Source: Clytia hemisphaerica
Lineage: Eukaryota > Cnidaria > Hydrozoa > Leptothecata > Clytiidae
DNA length: 64,000 nt
Reading direction: 5' to 3'
Assembly (NCBI GenBank): GCA_902728285.1
Contig: CACVBU010000194.1
Span: forward strand, 806,001 to 870,000
The position numbers and the translations under genes were made by a program. Shown here in pieces: positions 13,601 through 24,320 of the stretch (position 1 is its first letter; the number at the start of each line of letters is the position of its first letter). The notes beneath the pieces are model-generated. The model worked only from the letters and a program-made list of their open reading frames with translations, made no database searches and had not been told where the DNA came from.

Positions 13601-14975
13601 TTTTGTCTGAAAAATGAAAAAAAACTTTAGTATCATAATATATTGTTGTTATCGTGGGCTTTAAAAGTATAGTTTTTTGGTTTTGCTGATCTTAACGATA
13701 TGTTATTAAGATATTAAATTTACACTTGATAGATTGATTAAATATTTAAATTGAGGAAGGTCTTTTTTACGATTTTTTATATATTATAGCTGACAAGGTT
13801 GTTCATAAAATCTAAAAGTGTACAAAACAAGTTTATTATGAAGATAAAAAATAGATGGTTAAAACATGTTTCTAAAGCAAAGTTCGGATTACGTTTGTTT
13901 ACATTAATCTTGAAATAATTTCGACTGTACTGCTGTATACATGTAAACATAATTTTGCTGAAACAGCATAATATTTAAAAACTGAATATTTTCTCAGTCC
14001 GCTCAAATTTTACCCAAAAAACATTCGGAAGTTATTCAAATAAATAAGAATTGGACATTTTATGCTAAATATTGACGTGGATTTTGAAATCCAAGTCAAA
14101 AATTGGAATTTTGTCCCTTCCAGCCTAATTAGGCTACAATTTCTGGCTTATAAGCCATCGTATCCAAGTTAGGCCAGAATCGGCGAACATAGCCTAATTT
14201 GCAATAGTTCCTGACTGTTTTCCCAGATTTTTCCGAGATTTGTAAAATAGCTAAGTCGGCAAAAAAACTTTTCCGGGGGTTTGAGAAATAAATAGAACTG
14301 TTATCATTTGTTTTTTATTTAACCATATATTTAAATTTGCTCTCAAAAATACTTAGATAAATAAGTTGGTAATATTCAATATACTATTTTCGTATCTCTC
14401 AGAAAATAAACAGTTACATAAAGACATAGTTTATCACTTAGAATACCCCCGCTTTTGGACCATTCTATAGTGGGCGCAAAATAGGGCGGAAACTAAGTAG
14501 CACCCTCAGTGCAAGATTGCGGCCTCATCTTTATTCGCCCGCGCGAAAATGCGAGCTAATCATTTTCTTCTCGCGCGCTCAAGGGGAAAAGGAAAGTGAT
14601 CAATATTCTTTGAAGGAAAAATGTCAGAAACAAACCCAAAGACCAATGGATGTATTTTGTTGTTGAGAATCGATCCTGTGAAAATGAAAAAATTTCTGCT
14701 ATGCGTTTTTTTCGGAAAGCTAAAAAACTCTAATTTCGATCTTCCTTAAGGTAAAGAGGTTGCGAGATTTGGGTTAGCGAGGCAAAAATCGCTAAAAAAC
14801 TGGTAAAATCGTAATCCTCAAAAATCGAGGTTCCAGCCTCACTGATATCGCGTTTGCCAGCCTTTTAATTTTATTCAAAGTTGAACATGACATCTTGCCT
14901 GTCTAGCAAAAGGTGTATAAAAGACAAAAAGGCAAAAGCTAAAAAAGTATACCTTTTCTTTGGTAGAATATTCAT
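4681..14975 (-). CDS. LENG1 homologue (CIR_N-domain nuclear protein), 8 exons
   Basis: Coding exons in transcription order are 14953-14975, 9457-9556, 8905-9018, 8452-8581, 7747-7816, 7212-7344, 6662-6810 and 4681-4756. All junctions are GT-AG and the phases join into 795 nt (264 aa plus stop), about the length I recall for human LENG1. Exon 1 encodes MNILPKK and exon 2 continues with WHVRNRDNKERVREDE, the start typical of the family and of CIR_N domains. Later landmarks are GLLTYLGQ (about residue 109), TPWYL (about 127), a Lys/His-rich stretch (about 165-190), EQLRAERL (about 199) and RYNSQY (about 240), all in family order. The protein is charged and probably nuclear. LENG1 has been linked to spliceosomes (from memory). 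Intron 1 (5.4 kb) and intron 7 (1.9 kb) are full of mobile elements. Exon chaining was done by eye. Confidence 0.93.
5534..5947. mobile_element. piggyBac-like MITE (TTAA target)
   Basis: The unit is flanked by TTAA at 5534-5537 and 5944-5947. Its ends are inverted: CCCTTTAACTG just inside the left side, CAGTTAAAGGG just inside the right. TTAA targets and CCCT ends are the hallmark of piggyBac transposons. The 406-bp body has no transposase. It carries three tandem copies of a roughly 31-bp unit starting GGTTCGACCTATTTGCC (5566, 5597, 5629) and several small hairpins of the form ATGTCGGCA-TTTGCCGACAT near both ends. It sits in the last intron of the LENG1 homologue. Confidence 0.85.
8036..8392. 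mobile_element. MITE with TTTCGCGGGGATTAAA ends
   Basis: A 347-bp element (8041-8387) flanked by TTTAA on each side. The inverted ends begin TGGGATAAACTTTCG, continue with GATTAAATTTCGCGG and return in reverse complement before the right flank. Several CCGCGAAAT phrases occur inside. There is no coding capacity. It lies in an intron of the LENG1 homologue. The 5-bp target could also be read as TTAA with a slipped T. Confidence 0.8.
9726..10611. mobile_element. Large rearranged foldback element
   Basis: Two blocks are each present in both orientations. Block A (9726-9810) returns as its reverse complement at 10168-10252; block B (9811-10167) returns inverted at 10253-10611. The order is therefore A, B, A-inverted, B-inverted. 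The A copies differ at only a few positions. Block B has its own inverted subrepeat: AATACAATAATGACCGGTT at 9811-9829 and its complement at 9933-9951. It also holds TGACGTCA-like palindromes. No protein is encoded. The whole sits in intron 1 of the LENG1 homologue. Confidence 0.85.
11020..11086. repeat. Dispersed repeat, GATTGTTAAGGGAGGG type
   Basis: The phrase GATTGTTAAGGGAGGGTTT, then AGATTGTTA, matches one arm of the hairpin element at 42370-42520. Only one arm is present here. Confidence 0.55.
11385..11775. mobile_element. Degenerate TIR element rich in CGCGAAA
   Basis: The left end reads GTATATACTTTCCTGAGG, then AGAAACTTTTGCGA; the reverse complement of the right end gives a similar GTATACAAA...AGAAACTTTTGC. 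Phrases of the type TTCGCGAAAGT and GCAAAAGTTTATGCTCGC recur inside. The element is old and imperfect; borders are approximate. It lies in LENG1 intron 1. Confidence 0.5.
12308..12860. repeat. Degenerate GTTCGATTAG repeat clusters
   Basis: Clusters of GTTCGATTA-like words in both orientations lie at about 12308-12385 and 12673-12860. The phrase TTGTGAGTGTTCGATTA occurs in direct orientation at about 12308 and 12738. Between them is a GC-richer core (about 12480-12600). The clusters could be the ends of an old foldback element, but no clear target duplication was found. Confidence 0.5.
13276..14217. mobile_element. Non-autonomous DNA transposon with CAGTCAGG ends (copy 1)
   Basis: The two 30-bp ends are reverse complements: the left begins CAGTCAGGAACTATTGCAAA at 13276, and the right ends with the complement at 14217. 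Subterminal words of the GCCTAATTAGGC type recur, and CTTAATTTGGC with its complement forms a small hairpin near 13545-13580. No transposase was seen and the flanks show no clear target duplication. It lies in LENG1 intron 1. The end motif is shared with 21618-22219. Confidence 0.75.
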
Positions 14976-15459
14976 CCTGGAGATTAAATTGATAGCGTTT
15001 TAGTGGTTAGTTGTTAGTCTGTTAGTGCTGTGCTGTGTTTGTGTCCGTCTGGAAAATCGAAAGTGCTTCTTTGTTTATTTCACCGATATTGGTATGGTTT
15101 GCTTTCTTTACCAAATTGGCAAACCACACGAAAACCGATATCTAGAGAGAAAACAATATTTGGAATACCTGGCCAGCTTGACGAATTTGTTAATTTACTC
15201 AATCGCGGTCTGTAAATATAGAGTTCAAAGGCCTCTAGACTCAAGAAGCCAGCTGCGCTTAAAATCACTTGTTACAGTTCTGAGACTTCTAATTTTTTGT
15301 TCAGTTCAAGTGCTAGGAACTTTTGGTAAGTCTTCAATATTTTTAGCCAGAAATGCATTTACTACCAACCTTCTTCTGTGATGTTTGAATAATCTTGCTT
15401 GGCCCAGTTTCTGACTGTCTGAATGTTCTTGGGATATAATCCCTTATAGAGGGGGGTAC
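14976..15459. other. 5' flank of LENG1, possible divergent exon
   Basis: Just upstream of the LENG1 start, on the plus strand, an open frame (15025-15325) runs into a good splice donor (TTTTG then GTAAGTC at 15326). No protein family was recognised and a second overlapping frame is also open, so this may be a noncoding divergent transcript or chance. Confidence 0.25.
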
Positions 15460-16404
15460 CCAGTGCACGAACGGCAAACTTATTTTTCTCTTTTCTGACT
15501 TACTTTTGGTTTTTACATAAATCCTTTTTGACCATCTCGTAAACAAGCTTGAAGTCCTTCTTTCAGTTTGTTTTCACTTTATTTGAAGGCTTCTTCTTGG
15601 AGTATTAAGTCGTTAAAGTGCGCACTATTCGGACCCAGTCCGCGAACGAGGAACCAGTGCGCGAACGATCTTTTGAAAGAAAAAATTAGAGCTCCGCTCG
15701 CAGGTAATACTTTAACTCTCTTCCGAGATGATACAGGGGTATTTTAACTTTTCAAAACCACGTGCTTTTTCACCAAAATAGTGTCTTTTTTATAAGAACT
15801 TTAGCGTTTCACTATACTAACCTGTTTATTTTTGTAAATATTTTCTTGTCGTCCATTTTTTTGTTTTCTTTTTCAAGTTTTGCTCATCGAAAAGCGCAGC
15901 AATGCTGTGTCTTCTTTTTTAATTGAGATCGCCAGCGCTTTCGAATGTTTTGACGTTGCAATGTCTTCATTTTGAATATGGTGTTCGGATCGTTCGCGGA
16001 CTGGAACCTTTTTTATATCAACTACTGGTGATATGTTTCTATTGATTTTGAATTAATGAGCTAACATGTTTCAATGAAATTTTGTGTGATGGAAGATAAC
16101 AGGTTTTTAAAAGAGGAAAGTCATAGTCAGAACTCTTCTTGCGCAAATTTTCTTATAAAGAACATTTTCTCTCGCGATCAGCCATATTTACAAAAATCCT
16201 GAATTTCGTGATTTTTTTACTTGGCCTCGTTCAAAATCAGTTTGGTGTTGTTCTAGTGCTCTGTTTATTTTAATTTTTGGAGAGATTGCAAGGAATAGTT
16301 TGAGGATTCTGCTACACAAAGGAAGTTCTATAGAAGTTTGTTTTTGGTTGTTTTTTTCAAGTTCAAAGACGCTCGTTCGTGCACTGGGGCCGTTCGTGCA
16401 CTGG
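15460..16404. mobile_element. Element bounded by CCAGTGCACGAACG inverted repeats
   Basis: CCAGTGCACGAACG occurs at 15460-15473 and inverted at 16374-16387 and 16391-16404. A nested set with CGCGAACG spelling lies at 15635-15648 and 15654-15667, inverted at 15991-16004. The nested layout suggests one element inside a relative, or an element with subterminal repeats. No coding capacity and no clear target duplication. Confidence 0.6.
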
Positions 16405-16490
16405 TGATATGACTCTATATGGCACGAATGGCAGTCTAAGCTTGAAAACTCCCTGAACTAGGTATCAGATTAGAAACTAGGCTAGTCTTA

Positions 16491-16516
16491 CAATACAATA
16501 CAACAATACAATACAA
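16491..16516. repeat. Short ACAAT microsatellite
   Basis: Repeated CAATA/ACAAT pentamers, broken once by an extra CAA. Confidence 0.6.
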
Positions 16517-16689
16517 TGCTGACAAATTGACACAACACATTGACAAGTAATCCTTGAGAGAAGTTTATATATCTGTATATCGAAATCTGCAACACAAAAA
16601 CAAAAGTTGACTCTCCTACTAATTGGGTTCTCTCTCTCTGTCAGTCAGTTTTAGTGGAGGAAGTGCCTCGATTTTATACCAGACTGTAC

Positions 16690-16930
16690 TAATCGAACGT
16701 TCAATGGAGATCGAAGTAATCAATAATAATCGATAATAATTGAAGGTGATCAGGGACCACTTATCTGGTTATTATCGATTCTATCGGTGATCAAATACTC
16801 ACTCAACTCCAAATTATGGCATTTTCTTTGACCATTTTCAATTCACAATTGGTTTGATCGTTTCGATTACTGTTCGATTACTTTCAATCACTTTCGATCA
16901 TGTTGAATACCTTCAATTGTGTCGGATATG
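16690..16930. repeat. Degenerate ATCGAAAGTGATC words, cluster 1
   Basis: Words such as GATCGAAGTAATC and GATTACTTTCAATC recur in both orientations. A similar cluster lies at 18690-18930. They may be the remains of two arms of one element interrupted by other repeats. Confidence 0.4.
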
Positions 16931-17544
16931 TTTCCTGTAGCAAAGCGACGAACAGTCAGTCAGGACCTCATTTCACTTTATCGATATTACGCAAACGGTA
17001 GTGTGCGCTAAATAATCTTGGTTTCGCTTTCGATTTCAAGCAAAGGTCTTAGCAACAGGGCGCGCGTACATAGAAACGGGGCTGGGTAGAAAAATCTAAA
17101 CATAGAATTCAAAAAAAATACCGATCATTGTATAGAGCACTTAAAAATACCCCCTTTCTATTCTTAGATAATGAATAAAAGAGGTGCGCTTAGCTAAGCC
17201 GTGCTCGATTCGATTACTTTCAATCACTTTCGATCATGTTGAATACCTTCAATTGTGTCGGATATGTTTCCTGTAGCAAAGCGACGAACAGTCAGTCAGG
17301 ACCTCATTTCACTTTATCGATATTACGCAAACGGTAGTGTGCGCTAAATAATCTTGGTTTCGCTTTCGATTTCAAGCAAAGGTCTTAGCAACAGGGCGCG
17401 CGTACATAGAAACGGGGCTGGGTAGAAAAATCTAAACATAGAATTCAAAAAAAATACCGATCATCGTATAGAGCACTAAAAAATACCCCCTTTCTATTCT
17501 TAGATAATGAATAAGAGAGGTGCGCTTAGCTAAGCCGTGCTCGC
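16873..17544. repeat. Recent 336-bp tandem duplication
   Basis: Copies at about 16873-17208 and 17209-17544 have a period of 336 bp and only about three visible substitutions (for example GATCATTGTAT against GATCATCGTAT). The unit contains a CAGTCAGTCAGGACCTC phrase and a GC-richer stretch with GGGCGCGCGTAC. No gene was recognised in it. Confidence 0.9.
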
Positions 17545-18144
17545 GGGCGATAAATTTATGTTTACTTATCTTGTATATTTTAGTGTTATTTATCCAATGA
17601 AAAGGATGTTGACAAAATATGCACAGGGCTGACAAAATATGCACGGCATTGATTATGACATCATTAAATATGTCAAAGTCGATTCAACGCCCGTTAAAGA
17701 AAATAATTTGTAGATAGTTCCTTTTCTCTTGAAATTTAGAAATACGAACAAAAAAAGATCAAATTTAATATTTGTTTCCTATCTAGATTATATTAGCGTT
17801 AGAGAATACGGTAAATTTTCACGAAAAATATTTTGCGATGGCGGTACGCCCAATTGCGCCCACGGGAAAGTTCCAATTTTTAATTATCGGGAAATCGGAG
17901 AAACCGGTTCACCACGTGGATAAAAAACGTACGGAATGAAACCTGACAGAAGGTTTCAACCAGATTTATTCAGATAAAGCTATAAGAGGTTCATTACTTG
18001 TGGATTTTAAAACCTATATAAGCAAAAACGAAAGTTGTTGGGAAGGAAAGAGTAAACGCAAGACAGAAGGTTTGGTTGTGTTGATCAGGTATGTTTTTAT
18101 TCTATCCGAACTAATGTTAAAAAAGACCAAAGAGGTCCTGACTG
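16957..18144. mobile_element. Possible third CAGTCAGG element
   Basis: CAGTCAGGACCTC starts at 16957 and again at 17293 (both duplication copies), and its exact complement GAGGTCCTGACTG ends at 18144. The 13-bp inverted match fits the CAGTCAGG family, but the left border is ambiguous because of the duplication. GCGACG occurs near both ends, which may or may not be a target duplication. Confidence 0.45.
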
Positions 18145-18410
18145 GCGACGGAGGAATCTGAAACCGAGTTTATCTCGCCCAATGAAATATGAGACTGAGT
18201 TTATTTTGTTCAATAAAAACACGCAATTTACGCGCGAAAACCACTTTCGCTTTCTTCGACCAATCAGAATGCGCAATATGGGTTATTTGAGAAAACCCAG
18301 GGTGAACATACTCAAATGGCGGGGAAGTACTGAAGGTGATTCTTATGGCTTCTTTTTGTGGTTTGATTTTAGGTCAATGTTTTTGGTTTTTACAAGGTAT
18401 CTACTACACT

Positions 18411-18681
18411 TTTTTTTTTTATAAGAACCAGTAAATTTTTGTTGAGGCTCGGCTGTTCTTATTTTTTTGGCACTTCGAGCCTCAAATTGTTCTTATCCTG
18501 TTCTTATTTTTAGGGCAAATTTGGGGGTATTTTTGGGTTTGAACCCTAATTTCATTAATTTGGCCCTTATTTTACCTAAAACTCAGCAACTCCAGGCTCA
18601 GGATTGTTCTTAAATTGTTCTTATTTTTTGGCATTTTTGAGCCTCATTGTTCTTATAAAATTGTTGTTATAAAAAAAAAAA
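18411..18681. mobile_element. GTTCTTAT repeat element
   Basis: The ends are inverted: a T-run followed by ATAAGAAC on the left (18411-18428), GTTGTTATA followed by an A-run on the right (18663-18681). TTGTTCTTAT-type words recur several times inside, along with GAGCCTCA phrases. No coding capacity. Confidence 0.5.
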
Positions 18682-18689
18682 GTTATCGA

Positions 18690-18930
18690 AGAAATCACTG
18701 GTTATCGAAGTAATCAATTAGTTATTGAAGTTATCGAAAGTGATCATTGACAATCAAAGTACTCAAACGGTTATTGAGCCATTGAAGGGTTGTTAAGAAA
18801 GTGATTGAAGACTCACAATTTTTCAAAATTTTGGTATACTCGAAATTTTGGTACTCAAAATTCGATTGTTAATCGGTAAATGGTCATTTGATTACTTTGA
18901 CCATTATCGATTACTTCGTCTGGTTTATAA
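18690..18930. repeat. Degenerate ATCGAAAGTGATC words, cluster 2
   Basis: GTTATCGAAGTAATCA, TTATCGAAAGTGATCA and inverted forms recur, as in 16690-16930. Confidence 0.4.
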
Positions 18931-21617
18931 GCATGTTCAAAGTTCACAATAACGACTTTCTTTTTATTACGGAAACCAAACAAGTGAGAACAAGTCATAA
19001 ACTAAAAGTCAGCGCTCCGTGTTGTGACGTAGTTTACTAAATTGTTAAGATAAAATATTTTTAACAACTTTTTTCTGCATCATTTTTTTGAAGCCTCTTT
19101 GTAGGAGAATGTGTCTTTCTATAAGGAATTTTTATAACACTTCATGACAGATTAAAAAGACAATCAGAAGACCTTCTTCGTTTTTCATTTTCGCATTTAT
19201 GTGGAAGAATGAAATTTTCAGAAGATGCTTTATATATTCAATGTGAGGATTCAAATTTTCGTAAAATTTCGATTCTCCAAAATGATAGCTATGGGTAATT
19301 CCTTTGTCCTTTTGCTATTTTCTTTTAATCTGTGTGACGTAAAGACGCTTAATGAATTGAAGTACTTCCACTAACTGTCTGTGTTCCTTTGCAGTTGTTT
19401 ATCAAATTTCCACCAGTACTAAGGTTGCAGAATTTTTTGAACGGCCCTTCTTTTTGGCACCCGTTTCCTCTTAGTCCTCCCACCCTTCATATATTTGTTT
19501 CAATCCGTGATTCTAAGGCTTAGGTTTTTTCTCATCTTTAGTGTACTGAAGAAAGCGGTAATTTGATGCGAGAGTTAGATTGTCAACAAAGTGCTGTAAA
19601 AAATCATTGAATAAAAGAAGAACTTAAAATCTTAAATAATTTCATTTTGAAGAATACACCTTTCCCGTTATTCAAACTTCCCGGAAAAAATGTGCGCTCC
19701 ACCGTTGTGTATAAAATTGTTTGGGAGGTAAACGAACACGCTTTTGCCTGCAAGAGTTTAGGGAAAGTGGGTTTTCAGCTTCTAACTAACTTTTGATAGC
19801 GATCTTTTTTTTGCAAAAAGTTTTCAAGGGCTGGTATAATAACATGTATAGAAAGAACATACTAAAATTTGAGGGGGTTTTGATCAATCCAGAACTTAAG
19901 AAAAGCTCAAAAAACCAATTTCCCCTAAGAAGACAATAGGCAAAAACACGAGGAGAGCATCAAAATAATGCGCGCGCATTTGTTTTGCGAATTACGGGAA
20001 AGGTGTAATTGGTGCAAAAAAGTGAAACATAGAAAAGTTTCATTTTTCATTGCCTTAATCAAAATGGGGGATTTCAAATATTTTTCATGTTTTTTTTTGC
20101 CCAAACTCCTTTAACTATGGGCAAGCACCCCCTTGGAATAGTATTGAAATATCAAAGATCCAGACCTAAAACCTATAACAATCTTCTCATAGTAGGATCT
20201 GAATATTGGCTTAGATTGCTAGGACTTAGTTTTTATAGGGCTCTTTGTTTCATAGAGTTAAGTTCAATTTGGATGAGTCCTGTGAGCTGATTAGAAGTGA
20301 TTCTGACCCATGTTGTTGATTTTTTCTAAAGTTTCCATGGTATACTGACATATTATTGAAAATCAGATATTTACTGAACCCCAAAATTTCCATTTTGTCA
20401 TCTACAAATACTAAGAAAACCTCATGTAGCCAAAAATCTACAAAATCTCAAGTTTAAAACAACTTTCAGTTACCCAGGAAACAGATACTGGTTTGTAAGA
20501 CTTGTTACATTTAAGAGAAATCTTGAGAGATATTGGTGAGGTTCCTCAGAAAATCATTTTCAGCTATTCCTTTTGTTCAAATATTTGATTATAAAGTCCC
20601 TGAAAATTTGCTATATCAACAACAGACCCCCATAATTCCCAAAGATCCAGTCACTTTACAAGGGATTTACAGAGGGGCTACTGACAATTCCAGGCTTACA
20701 CAATGATTAGAAATTTGGATATTTTTCATTCCTGGGGTGGAAAATAATACTTTTCAATGATTTTCAAAACCTTAAAACGTTTTCTGGTGTAACCAGGGCC
20801 TTAATTATGTCTCACCAGCCTAGAAAAATCACACTTAAAAATTTTTTTGGCTTATTTTTCTCAAATCTGCTTATAGATCACATGGGTATTATTTTTGTTC
20901 CTGAAACTAGGCAACTTTCTCTACCAGGAACAATTAACAGTTTTTCCCAACATTAGTCGCAACTCTTGAATAATCAAGGCAAATATCGCACTTTTTGAGA
21001 TTTGCACCTTCTTGTAGAGCCTGTAGAGCCCAGCCAGGTTGAGTGAAATACTTAAAATTTTCAACATTTGATCTTTGTTAGTTAGTGAACACTTTTTGCC
21101 AAAAATAAAATTCCTAGAATGCTCCAAGGCTGAATAATCGAGGCTTAAATTTGTTAAAAAGTGAGTTTTTTTCCATATCTAGGCCGCCATTATGAAAAAT
21201 GCGATTAAGGTCACATGGGTTTTTTTGGACTTTTTGACACTTTACTGGAATACTTTCAGAAAATCAAAAGAAACCCATGTGACCTTAGTTGCAACTTGAA
21301 ATATCTCCTCTCAAAGCCAGACTTTTACACTTGGCAAAAATAGTCCAAAATTTCAACTTGCCCTCAAGCCGCCATTATGGATTTTTGGGACCCAAAATTT
21401 TGGGATTCTGAGTTTTTCACTATTGTCTACCAAATATCCAAAAATGAAGGCAAACAAAATTTCATACTAACACCACCCACCTGGTTCTTAGAGAATGTGG
21501 CTCTTAAGATGTTAGCTTGAAATAAAAATGAAACCACTGAAAACGAAAGTAAAATCAGCCTGTATTCGAAATCCCGTAATCTTGATATGCAAGTTTAAGT
21601 CTAAACTGTATGGCAGT
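18931..21617. other. Spacer, no gene seen
   Basis: AT-rich sequence without supported exons. The only clear structure is a hairpin with 17-bp arms at 21206-21287 (listed separately). Confidence 0.45.
21206..21287. repeat. Inverted repeat with ACCCATGTGACCTTA arms
   Basis: TAAGGTCACATGGGTTT at about 21206-21222 is mirrored by AAACCCATGTGACCTTA at 21271-21287, with a 48-bp loop. The phrase GCCGCCATTATG stands just before the left arm (about 21183) and again about 180 bp later (about 21370). Confidence 0.6.
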
Positions 21618-22219
21618 CAGTCAGGAGTTTTTGACTAAATTAAGAAAGTATATATTTTACAATTTTCCCAAATTTCCTAATTAGGAAAGCAATGGGCCTT
21701 CAGGCCTGATGTTACTTAATTAATATTAGATGGATATAGATAGGAAAGAAAAGAAAGAAAACTTTCCAAAATAGGAAAGTGAAACTATTTTCATAAATTT
21801 TTCAAAAAATACAAAAAGTCGCATGTTCCTGTAATTAGATAGATTCCAACCTCCTCTAGCAGTCTAGAGAAATTAAAAGTTTCAAGTTGTATTTCAAGCA
21901 GGGCCCTGGGATATTGCTTTTAGAAAAACATTAACCGAATAAAACCCTTTCTAAATGATGATACAGAAACAAAATTTCAAAATGTGTCCACGGGGCTTTA
22001 ATGTAAAATTTCCTAACTAGGAAAGTTATTCCTTTTTAGATTTCATATTTTTTGCACATAGATCAATTTTGATTTACTAAAAGTAAAACTAATGGTCATG
22101 GTTAGAATATAAGCGATTATGAAGTGATTAGAAGAAGAGGTAACTTTTTTAAGCAATTTAATTAGAAAAGTTGGCAAATTCATAAAATACTTTCCTAATT
22201 AGGCAAAAACACCTGACTG
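21618..22219. mobile_element. Non-autonomous DNA transposon with CAGTCAGG ends (copy 2)
   Basis: The left end reads CAGTCAGGAGTTTTTG at 21618; the right end read inverted from 22219 is CAGTCAGGTGTTTTTG. Subterminal AAGAAAGTAT/GGAAAGTAT phrases continue the match, and TTCCTAATTAGGAAAG palindromes recur inside. There is no transposase. Ends and internal CTAATTAGG words tie it to 13276-14217. Confidence 0.7.
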
Positions 22220-24320
22220 ATCGACTAACAGTTGGTCACACTAGCGTCCTGGTGAAATGGGTATCAAATATTAATGCTGCAAAAGTGCTTAAGATAACTT
22301 GATTTGCAAGCAAAAAAATGCGCCACAAAAGCGATTCGAATGAGAAATAAACTGGCGCTTTTCTATGAAATTAACATTTTCGAAAGCGATGAGAAATCAT
22401 CTAAATTTGGACCATAGATGAAAAAATTTGAACCAAGCCAACCTTGAAAACTGATTTGAAGAAACTTTTCAAGAAGAAGACTTAAGGGGAGTAAGACAAC
22501 CACCTAGACCACCACTGGATAGGTTATTTCCCAGAAATTTTACCGGACCTCAAACATTGACTAATTTACATGTGCGGAATTATTTGTACTTTAATGTATA
22601 ATCAAGGCCCAAAAAATCCAAAGCGCTGTCTTGAGAATTGAATTACAAAATTTAGTTGATTAACTCTGCTGCATGTTTAGAAATCAGTCATTTTCATTTA
22701 TTTATGCAAGTTCGCTAATTAATTGTCTTGTCTTAGATAGTGACTAACTTTATGGAAGTTTTCTAAAACATTGAAGCCATTCGGATTTTTTAACATTTTG
22801 GTATACTGTGTGAGCATATGATGGTATAGATGTTTTTATTAATTCTCATTGTCACTCATACTCTTGTGGAGGCTGACATGCATACAGCCCTCAAATGAAT
22901 GACCTGGCTGGTCATTAAAATACAAAGTCAAAAATCAAAACAAACCTGATTTACAAAATTTACTGATTGTAAAATGTATATCTCCTTATCACAAAAGTGA
23001 TGTCACCTTTCAGAAAATCAACAGGGGATAAGGACTCAAGCTTACCAAAGAAAATTTAATATATTATGTGGCAGATTGTATACTTTCCTCACAGGATTAT
23101 GTTATTGCCAAAAAAATGCTCTTTTGAGATTTCAAAAAGATCTGGCTGCTCCTAGATACAGTCAGAGATATCCTTGCAATTAGACAGGATTCAAATTGTG
23201 GCCAGTTTCAAATACAAATGGTACATTGGTAGTGGCTAACAATGGGTAAAGATGAAAGCTACTGTAATACCCAGTGTAATTACATTATGTAAATGGATGA
23301 AATTGTGTTTCCAGAACATTGGATAGATGAAATTTTTTTCCAATGTATCATTTTTTTTCTTACATATTTTAAGATTATTTTAAAGAAGAAATGAAGTTGT
23401 GGTTACAATTTAGTATTTACCATTTTCAATTTGAAGGTCAAATTATTATGTTTTGCCCAAGACATCCTATCACATTTAAACTAGATATAGGAAACCGTTG
23501 AAAATGCACACCTCATGCAATTGCAAGAATGTGCTGGACTGAGATATCTTCATCTACAATCGGTGACAAAATACTTGGCACAAAAGGGAAATCCGCGGGG
23601 AAGTTTTGAAACCACAATCGATTTGTAAGTGCTCTAAAGTAGGTTCGAAGGGTAGAGTTTTAACTCTGAGTTTTAACGCTAGACTTAAGACTTGGGATCT
23701 GAGGATCTAGAAGTTCAAAAATGGTCCAGTAGGGCTTGAAATATAGCCTAGAAACCAATAAATCCCTCCCAGATCGAAATAATCCATGAAATCAAGTTGA
23801 AGGCCAGAAATTGCTCGCTCGAACTTCAATCTTCGAAAAATGGTAAATTAGCCAAAAATGACAATATGTTATGGTACTGATTGTAGTACAGTTCGAAAGG
23901 CTCCATTATGGATGTCATTAACAAAGGGACATGTTCATAAATGATGAGTAAATATTGGCCCTTCGGAGACATTTGAAATGACTGTTACAATTTTACTCAT
24001 GATAAAAATGTAACAAAATTTCAGAGGTCCTAGCTGCTGCAGTGGTTAAGCTATATAGCTAAGGTTTCCTAAGATAATCTTGTATCAACAAGAGACTTGA
24101 TTAAATTGGAGCTATGAAGGTTTGTTTCAGGGTCAGTGAAATGATAAAAAAGTAACAAGCAAGAAATAAATAAGATGATAAAAATGGCCATAACTCATGA
24201 AATATGTATTGTAAAAATGTGAAAATGTTACACATCACAGGTTATATATACACTGATCTTCATTTTGAGTTTCATGCATCAATGGCTGCTCATCGGATAA
24301 AAAAGTAACATTTTAGATCT
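22220..24320. other. Spacer upstream of the RT fragment, no gene seen
   Basis: No supported exon. From about 23980 on it contains GATAAAAATGTAACA-like words described under 23980-26980. Confidence 0.45.
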
